Part shown: positions 59,132 through 64,000 of the stretch, in pieces
Layout of the letters: the number at the start of each line of letters is the position of its first letter
How positions within the stretch are numbered: the first letter of the stretch is position 1
Assembly: GCA_965227645.1 (NCBI GenBank)
Contig: OZ245773.1
Span: 5,022,001-5,086,000 of the forward strand
Length of the DNA stretch: 64,000 bases
Reading direction: 5' to 3'
Source: Flavimaribacter sp024343425
GTDB lineage: Bacteria > Pseudomonadota > Alphaproteobacteria > Rhizobiales > Rhizobiaceae
Made by a program: the position numbers and the translations under genes
The notes under the pieces: model-generated
Told to the model about the DNA's origin: nothing
The model's database searches: none
What the model saw: only the letters and a program-made list of their open reading frames with translations

Positions 59132-60373
59132 TTAGTGATCAACGCGATTGAGGTGCTGGATCCTGCGCAGTTGCGGGAACCAGGCGGCCCAGAGCGCGGA
59201 TACGCCCATCGAGGCGACGCCGCCGATCACCACGGCGGGAACGGCGCCGATCAGGGCGGCCATGCCGCCGGCGCGGAACTCGCCGAGCTCGTTGGAGGCG
59301 CCGAGGAAGACCATATTGACGGCGCTGACCCGGCCGCGCAGCTCGTCCGGCGTCCAGAGCTGGATCAGGGTCTGGCGCACATAGACCGATATCATGTCCG
59401 CCGCGCCCATGAACGCCAGGGAGCCGATGGAAAGCCAGGCGACGGTCGACAGGCCGAAGACCACCATCGACAGCCCGAACAGGGCGACGGCGACAAACAT
59501 GGCGAGGCCGGCATGGCGGTTGATCGGATACGTCGCGAGGAACACCGCCATGGCGATCGCCCCGACGCCCGGCGCCGAGCGCAGAAGTCCCAGACCCCAG
59601 GGTCCGAGTTCGAGAATGTCGCGCGCGAAGACCGGCATCAGCGCCACCGCCCCGCCGAGCAGGACCGCGAACATGTCGAGGGAAATCGCCCCGAGAACGA
59701 CCCGTTCCCGCCAGATATAGCGGAAGCCGGCCGAGAGCGTTTCCCAGTCCTGCATCCGGGTCGAACGCGCCTGTGGCGGTTTCGGGATGACGAGAATGAA
59801 CACCGTCGCCAGCGCGAACAGGATCGTGGCCACTAGGTAGGGCACAGTGGCGCCCAGACCGTAGAGCAAGCCGCCGGCCATGGGACCGGCGATCGTCGCG
59901 GTCTGCCAGGAGGTCGAGTTCCAGGCGATGGCGTTGGCGAGATCCTCCTTCGGCACCAGATTGGGGGCAAGCGACGTCGATGCCGGGGAAAAGAAGGCGC
60001 GAGTGACGCCAAGCGCCACGAGAATGGCGAAGACGGGCAGCGGCGACGTCAAACCGCCAAGCGTCAGCAAAAACATCAAGGCGCCAAGGACGAGGCCGGC
60101 GATCTCGCATATGGCCATGATCATGCGACGGCTGTAGCGGTCCGCCGCCGCTCCCGTCGCCAGAAGCAGCGCCAGCGCCGGAACGAACTGGGTCAGGCCG
60201 ATCAGCCCCAGATCGAGCGGGTTGCGCGTCAAATCGTAGATCTGCCAGCCGACGGCGACGGCGATCACCTGCATGGACAGGGCCGAAAGCAGCCGCGCCA
60301 GCCAGTAATATGTGTATGATTTGTGCCTGAAGGCGGCGAAGCGATCCGCCCGCGCCTCTTTATCGTGCGGCAT
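59132..60373 (-). CDS. MFS transporter (EntS-like exporter family)
   Basis: The protein has 413 residues and 12 predicted spans. The start FRHKSYTYYWLARLLSALSMQVIAVAVGWQIYDLT and the loop GAAADRYSRRMIMA between spans 2 and 3 fit the MFS_3 (enterobactin exporter-like) family. Such pumps export siderophores, drugs or metabolites; the substrate is unknown. It is divergent from the yggT gene. Confidence 0.88.
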   Translation of the reverse strand: MPHDKEARADRFAAFRHKSYTYYWLARLLSALSMQVIAVAVGWQIYDLTRNPLDLGLIGLTQFVPALALLLATGAAADRYSRRMIMAICEIAGLVLGALMFLLTLGGLTSPLPVFAILVALGVTRAFFSPASTSLAPNLVPKEDLANAIAWNSTSWQTATIAGPMAGGLLYGLGATVPYLVATILFALATVFILVIPKPPQARSTRMQDWETLSAGFRYIWRERVVLGAISLDMFAVLLGGAVALMPVFARDILELGPWGLGLLRSAPGVGAIAMAVFLATYPINRHAGLAMFVAVALFGLSMVVFGLSTVAWLSIGSLAFMGAADMISVYVRQTLIQLWTPDELRGRVSAVNMVFLGASNELGEFRAGGMAALIGAVPAVVIGGVASMGVSALWAAWFPQLRRIQHLNRVDH

Positions 60374-60513
60374 GGGCGCTCGCGAGAGTTTGAAACATGA
60401 AAATCTTATAGCGCCCCGGATCGATTTGCACAGCGTCTTTTGTTGCCGCGCCGGACTTGCCGCTCATGGCGTCAATGGTTACATGTCGGTCTGCACCAAG
60501 AAGGGAGACTGCG

Positions 60514-60807
60514 ATGTATGCACTGTTCCAGACAATAGATCTGGCTCTGAATATCTACATCTGGTTCGTGATCGGCAGCGCGATATTCTCCTGGCTTTAC
60601 GCCTTCAACGTGGTGAATACGAACAACCGCTTCGTGGTCATGATCGGGGAGTTTCTGTACAAGGTGACGGAGCCGGCGTTGCGACCGATCAGGCGCATCC
60701 TGCCGGATCTCGGCGGCATCGATATTTCCCCGATCGTCCTGCTGCTCCTCATCTATTTCATTCGCCTCTTCCTGTGGAATTCCATTTATCCGATCGTCGC
60801 CGGTTGA
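60514..60807 (+). CDS. YggT family membrane protein
   Basis: The protein has 97 residues from the ATG at 60514 with AAGGGAG. Two spans surround the typical VTEPALRPIRRILPDLGGIDISPIVLLLLIYF. YggT proteins help in membrane or division-related processes, but no precise role is established. The DUF167 gene follows after 4 bp, the common order. Confidence 0.9.
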   Translation: MYALFQTIDLALNIYIWFVIGSAIFSWLYAFNVVNTNNRFVVMIGEFLYKVTEPALRPIRRILPDLGGIDISPIVLLLLIYFIRLFLWNSIYPIVAG

Positions 60808-60811
60808 CAGA

Positions 60812-61126
60812 GTGGGGTCCGGCTGGTTCCGGTTCGTTCCGGATGGGCTTGAGATCACCGTCCGGCTGACGCCGAAATCCTCCCGTGACGCTTTCGATGG
60901 GGCTGATAATAGCGCAGACGGCGCTGTCTGGCTGAAGGCCCGCGTCCGGGCGGTTCCCGAAGACGGAAAGGCCAACAAGGCGCTGATCGCGCTCATGTCA
61001 AAGAAAAGCGGCGTCGCCAAAAGCCGCATACGCCTCCAGTCGGGCGCGACATCGCGGCTCAAGACGCTGGTTCTGGAATGCAGCGTAGGCGAAGCGCGGG
61101 AGGCGATAAAACGCCTCCTCGCCTGA
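60812..61126 (+). CDS. DUF167 (YggU) family protein
   Basis: The protein has 104 residues with a GTG start at 60812. The pattern EITVRLTPKSSRDAFDG, LKARVRAVPEDGKANKALIALMSKKSGVAKSRIRLQSGATSRLKTL is the complete DUF167 fold. Function unknown; small conserved housekeeping protein. Confidence 0.9.
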   Translation: MGSGWFRFVPDGLEITVRLTPKSSRDAFDGADNSADGAVWLKARVRAVPEDGKANKALIALMSKKSGVAKSRIRLQSGATSRLKTLVLECSVGEAREAIKRLLA

Positions 61127-61141
61127 AGACGGAATAGCCGG

Positions 61142-61669
61142 TCAGGCCTGGGCGCGGTCGATCGCTTCCTTGATCAGGCTCTTGGCGATGTCCGCGTCCT
61201 GCCAGTCGCCGATCTTGACCCACTTGCCGGGCTCCAGATCCTTGTAGTGCTCGAAGAAGTGCGCGATCTGCAGCAGGGTGATTTCCGGAAGATCTGAGAA
61301 ATGCTTGACGTTCTCGTATCGTTTCGTCAGGTGGTCGCTCGGCACCGCGAGGATCTTCTCGTCCTGACCGGCGTTGTCTTCCATGATCAGCACGCCGATC
61401 GGGCGCACATTGATGACGCAGCCCGGCACCAGCGGCCGGGTGTTGCAGACGAGAACATCGATCGGATCGCCGTCGTCGGACAGCGTGTGCGGCACGAAAC
61501 CGTAATTTCCGGGATAGGCCATGGGCGTATAGAGAAACCGGTCAACGACAAGCGTGCCCGCTTCCTTGTCCATTTCGTACTTGATGGGCTGCCCGCCAAC
61601 GGGAACCTCGATGATGACGTTGACGTCATCCGGTGGATTGCTGCCGATCGTGATGGCTTCGATACGCAT
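61142..61669 (-). CDS. ppa: inorganic pyrophosphatase
   Basis: The protein has 175 residues from the ATG at 61669 with AGGA; a longer frame has no ribosome site. Motifs: IEVPVGGQPIKYEMDK, LYTPMAYPGNYGFVPHTLSDDGDPIDVLV (signature with metal-binding Asp residues) and KWVKIGDWQDADIA. It hydrolyses pyrophosphate and so pulls biosynthetic reactions forward. Family I hexameric type. Confidence 0.96.
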   Translation of the reverse strand: MRIEAITIGSNPPDDVNVIIEVPVGGQPIKYEMDKEAGTLVVDRFLYTPMAYPGNYGFVPHTLSDDGDPIDVLVCNTRPLVPGCVINVRPIGVLIMEDNAGQDEKILAVPSDHLTKRYENVKHFSDLPEITLLQIAHFFEHYKDLEPGKWVKIGDWQDADIAKSLIKEAIDRAQA

Positions 61670-61758
61670 GTCTATTCCTGTGTTTCCTGTTGCGGGAGCG
61701 AAATAGACCGCCACGCGCTGCAGCGCAACAATTCATTTGGAAAACGCGCTTTATCGGG

Positions 61759-62265
61759 TCAGGACCAGACGAACGCCACCTTCTTCAAGGGACGACGGTC
61801 AAAGGTCTCCGACCCTTCCGCGATATCCACGCCGCCAAGCCCGGTGTAAAAACCGATCGCCCGGCTGTTTTCTTCAAGCGTCCAGACAACCATGCCCCGG
61901 CAGCCAAGCGACGCCAGCAGACGCCGGGCTTCGCCAAACAGCCTGCGGCCGAGGCCGACTCCCTGATATTCCGGCTTGAGATACAGTTCGTAGATTTCGC
62001 CTTCCTGAGGCAGCGAGCGGGCGCGATTCAGGCCAAGCGTCGCATACCCGGCGATCATGCCGCCGACTTCAAGCACGAGGATGCTGGTCGAGCCTCGTAT
62101 GGCGCGTTGCCACCACTCCTGGCTGCGCCGTTCCAGCATGTTTCTCAGCGTCTTGTATGGAATGATGCCGGCATAGGCCTCGTTCCAGGCCGCACGATGG
62201 GTTTCCGAGATCGCCAAGGCGTCATCGGGCTCTGCGCGTCGTACATCTATCGCCAGCGTCGCCAT
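61759..62265 (-). CDS. GNAT family N-acetyltransferase
   Basis: The protein has 168 residues. The acetyl-CoA site is YLKPEYQGVGLGRRLFGEARRLL (Q-x-x-G-x-G), with IYELYLKP as strand 4. The acceptor cannot be read. The nearest upstream feature is a TTAA-N7-TTAA sequence at 62363-62377, 98 bp ahead of the start. Confidence 0.9.
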   Translation of the reverse strand: MATLAIDVRRAEPDDALAISETHRAAWNEAYAGIIPYKTLRNMLERRSQEWWQRAIRGSTSILVLEVGGMIAGYATLGLNRARSLPQEGEIYELYLKPEYQGVGLGRRLFGEARRLLASLGCRGMVVWTLEENSRAIGFYTGLGGVDIAEGSETFDRRPLKKVAFVWS

Positions 62266-62362
62266 GGTGGAATCCTACCCCGTCCGGAACAGAACGCGAA
62301 GCAAGAATGAAATCCGGAGGCGGTCTACCCACAACTATCGCGGCGCCTTCCGTGCCTGCAGA

Positions 62363-62377
62363 TTAACGGATTCTTAA
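62363..62377. promoter_or_regulatory. second TTAA-N7-TTAA (CtrA-like) sequence
   Basis: TTAA CGGATTC TTAA is an exact match to the spacing of CtrA boxes and lies in the 176-bp gap between the acetyltransferase start and the typA stop. It could act on the acetyltransferase gene; chance occurrence is also possible. Confidence 0.35.
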
Positions 62378-62441
62378 CCGTTCACGCAAGCGCCATTGTG
62401 GCGATGCAGGACAATTCCAGACCGGGCGGACAGAGCGGGCT

Positions 62442-64000
62442 TCAGGCTGAAGCTTTGGTCTTCTCGAAACGCTTGCGTTCATGTGGATCGAGGTAAAGCT
62501 TCCTGAGCCGGATCGACTTTGGCGTGACCTCGACCAGTTCGTCGTCCTGGATCCATGACAGGGCGCGCTCAAGCGTCATGCGGATCGGCGGCGTCAGCCG
62601 AACGGCCTCGTCCTTGCCGGCGGCGCGCATGTTGGTCAGCTTCTTGCCCTTGAGCACGTTGACCTCGAGATCGTTTTCGCGCGTGTGGATGCCGATGATC
62701 ATGCCGGCGTAAACCTTCTCGCCGGCGTCGATGACCATGGGCCCGCGATCCTCGAGATTGAACAGCGCATAGGCGACCGCTTCGCCGGCTTCGTTGGACA
62801 GAAGCACGCCGTTGACGCGGCCGGCGATCTCGCCCTTGAAGGGCTGATAGTCGTGGAACAGGCGGTTCATGATTGCGGTGCCGCGCGTGTCGGTCATCAA
62901 TTCCGACTGATAACCGATCAGGCCGCGCGTCGGCGCATGAAACACCATACGCACGCGGTCGCCGCCGGACGGGCGCAATTCGACCATTTCGGCCTTGCGC
63001 TCCGACATCTTCTGCACGACGACGCCGGAATGCTCCTCGTCGACGTCGATAACGACTTCCTCGACCGGTTCGAGCATCGTTCCGCTCTCGTCCTTCTTCA
63101 GCACCACGCGGGGCCGCGAGACGGCGAGTTCGAAGCCTTCGCGGCGCATCGTCTCGATGAGAACGGCGAGCTGCAGTTCGCCGCGGCCGGAGACCTGGAA
63201 GGAATCCTTGTCTTCCGATTCCTCGATCTTCAGCGCGACGTTGCCCTCGGCCTCCTTCAGCAGCCGGTCGCGGATGACGCGGCTCGTCACCTTGTCGCCC
63301 TCGGTGCCGGCAAGCGGCGAGTCATTGACGATGAAGGACATGGTGACCGTCGGCGGGTCGATCGGCTGGGCTTCCATCGGCTCGGTCACTTCCGGCGCGC
63401 AGAAGGTGTCGGCGACGGTGCCTTTGGTCAGACCCGCGATAGCGACGATATCGCCCGCCTGGCCTTCTTCGACCGGTTGTCGTTCGAGACCGCGAAAGGC
63501 GAGGATCTTGGAGACGCGTCCCTGTTCGAGCGTCTTGCCGTAGCGGTCCATTACCTTGATCGGCTGATTCGGCTTCACGCTTCCTGAAAAAATGCGACCG
63601 GTGATGATGCGTCCGAGAAACGGATTTGCTTCGAGGATCGTGCCGATCATCCGGAACGGACCTTCCGCCACGCTCGGCGCCGGCACGTGCTCGACGACGA
63701 GATCAAAGAGAGGCGCGAGGCTTGCGTCCGCCGGTTTGTCCGGTTCGGCCGCCAACCAGCCGTCGCGGCCGGAACCATAGAGGATCGGGAAATCGAGCTG
63801 CTCGTCGGTCGCATCAAGGGCCGCAAAAAGGTCGAAGACCTCGTTCACCACCTCGTCGGCGCGGGCGTCCGGCCGGTCGATCTTGTTGACGGCGACAATC
63901 GGCCTCAGACCGACCTTGAGCGCCTTGCCGACGACGAATTTGGTCTGGGGCATTGGACCTTCGGCCGCGTCGACGAGCACGATCGCGCCGTCCACCATGC
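62442..64000 (-). CDS. typA: GTPase BipA/TypA, N-terminus cut by window edge
   Basis: The frame runs from the stop at 62442 to the right edge, giving about 519 of roughly 605 residues. It begins in the G domain at MVDGAIVLVDAAEGPMPQTKFV (end of the G3 region) and has G4 VNKIDRPDA, then the translational-factor domains 2, 3 and 5 (NPFLGRIITGRIFSG, GRGELQLAVLIETMRREGFELAVSRP) and the BipA C-terminal domain ending YLDPHERKRFEKTKA. It is a ribosome-binding GTPase involved in 50S assembly and stress. Confidence 0.95.
   Translation of the reverse strand, partial: MVDGAIVLVDAAEGPMPQTKFVVGKALKVGLRPIVAVNKIDRPDARADEVVNEVFDLFAALDATDEQLDFPILYGSGRDGWLAAEPDKPADASLAPLFDLVVEHVPAPSVAEGPFRMIGTILEANPFLGRIITGRIFSGSVKPNQPIKVMDRYGKTLEQGRVSKILAFRGLERQPVEEGQAGDIVAIAGLTKGTVADTFCAPEVTEPMEAQPIDPPTVTMSFIVNDSPLAGTEGDKVTSRVIRDRLLKEAEGNVALKIEESEDKDSFQVSGRGELQLAVLIETMRREGFELAVSRPRVVLKKDESGTMLEPVEEVVIDVDEEHSGVVVQKMSERKAEMVELRPSGGDRVRMVFHAPTRGLIGYQSELMTDTRGTAIMNRLFHDYQPFKGEIAGRVNGVLLSNEAGEAVAYALFNLEDRGPMVIDAGEKVYAGMIIGIHTRENDLEVNVLKGKKLTNMRAAGKDEAVRLTPPIRMTLERALSWIQDDELVEVTPKSIRLRKLYLDPHERKRFEKTKASA

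Overview
The window is a piece of an alphaproteobacterial chromosome, most likely from the order Hyphomicrobiales (Rhizobiales). The evidence is the dense GC-rich core gene order tesB - glnK - amtB - ftsK - lolA - xthA - response regulator, the block tsaD/gpsA divergent from hemC-hemD-mitofilin-hemY, a CtrA-type box in front of ftsK, and a typical rhizobial YggT/DUF167/ppa/typA stretch. I cannot name the genus.

Left end (1-4542): a minus-strand operon of a metal-dependent amidohydrolase, a three-part TRAP transporter (binding protein, small and large permease) and the start of an alpha/beta hydrolase, which together look like uptake and hydrolysis of an organic acid, amide or N-heterocycle. 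Accessory stretch 4803-7844: a lipoprotein, a divergent pair of an unknown protein and an XRE regulator over GTTATG half-sites spaced 22 bp, and a two-gene cassette encoding an unknown protein and a GIY-YIG nuclease behind three copies of a 15-bp operator.

7845-29925: an integrated element of about 22.0 kb in the 3' end of tRNA-Gly(GCC). It is bounded by a 51-bp direct repeat; inside each boundary are two tandem 11-bp repeats that look like integrase arm sites. From left to right it holds a tyrosine integrase, a small excisionase-like DNA-binding protein, small early genes, an HNH nuclease, a replication-like protein whose own gene carries iterons, a partial podovirus-like structural module (S74 chaperone protein, glucosaminidase, large ejection-type protein, small terminase-like protein), and then cargo: two tiny secreted Cys peptides, a Phd/ParE toxin-antitoxin pair, an Abi_2 (HEPN) abortive-infection protein, a lipoprotein paralogous to the one outside, a SLATT-like membrane protein, a KAP P-loop NTPase, an XRE regulator with three operators, a lone S24-peptidase-like protein and two Tat-exported proteins. 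No large terminase, portal or capsid gene is visible, so this is a satellite-like or decayed prophage carrying defence cargo.

29950-64000: core chromosome. It holds proline-editing deacylase, thioredoxin co-chaperone, LON-substrate-domain protein, Trm112-like protein, a TetR-controlled ABC exporter operon with a 30-bp palindromic operator, ubiquinone hydroxylase, acyl-CoA thioesterase, nitrogen signalling (glnK-amtB with a sigma-54-like promoter), ftsK, lolA, xthA, envelope/regulatory genes, a run of small housekeeping genes ending in gpsA-tsaD, the haem operon, an MFS exporter, inorganic pyrophosphatase, an acetyltransferase and the truncated GTPase gene typA at the right edge.
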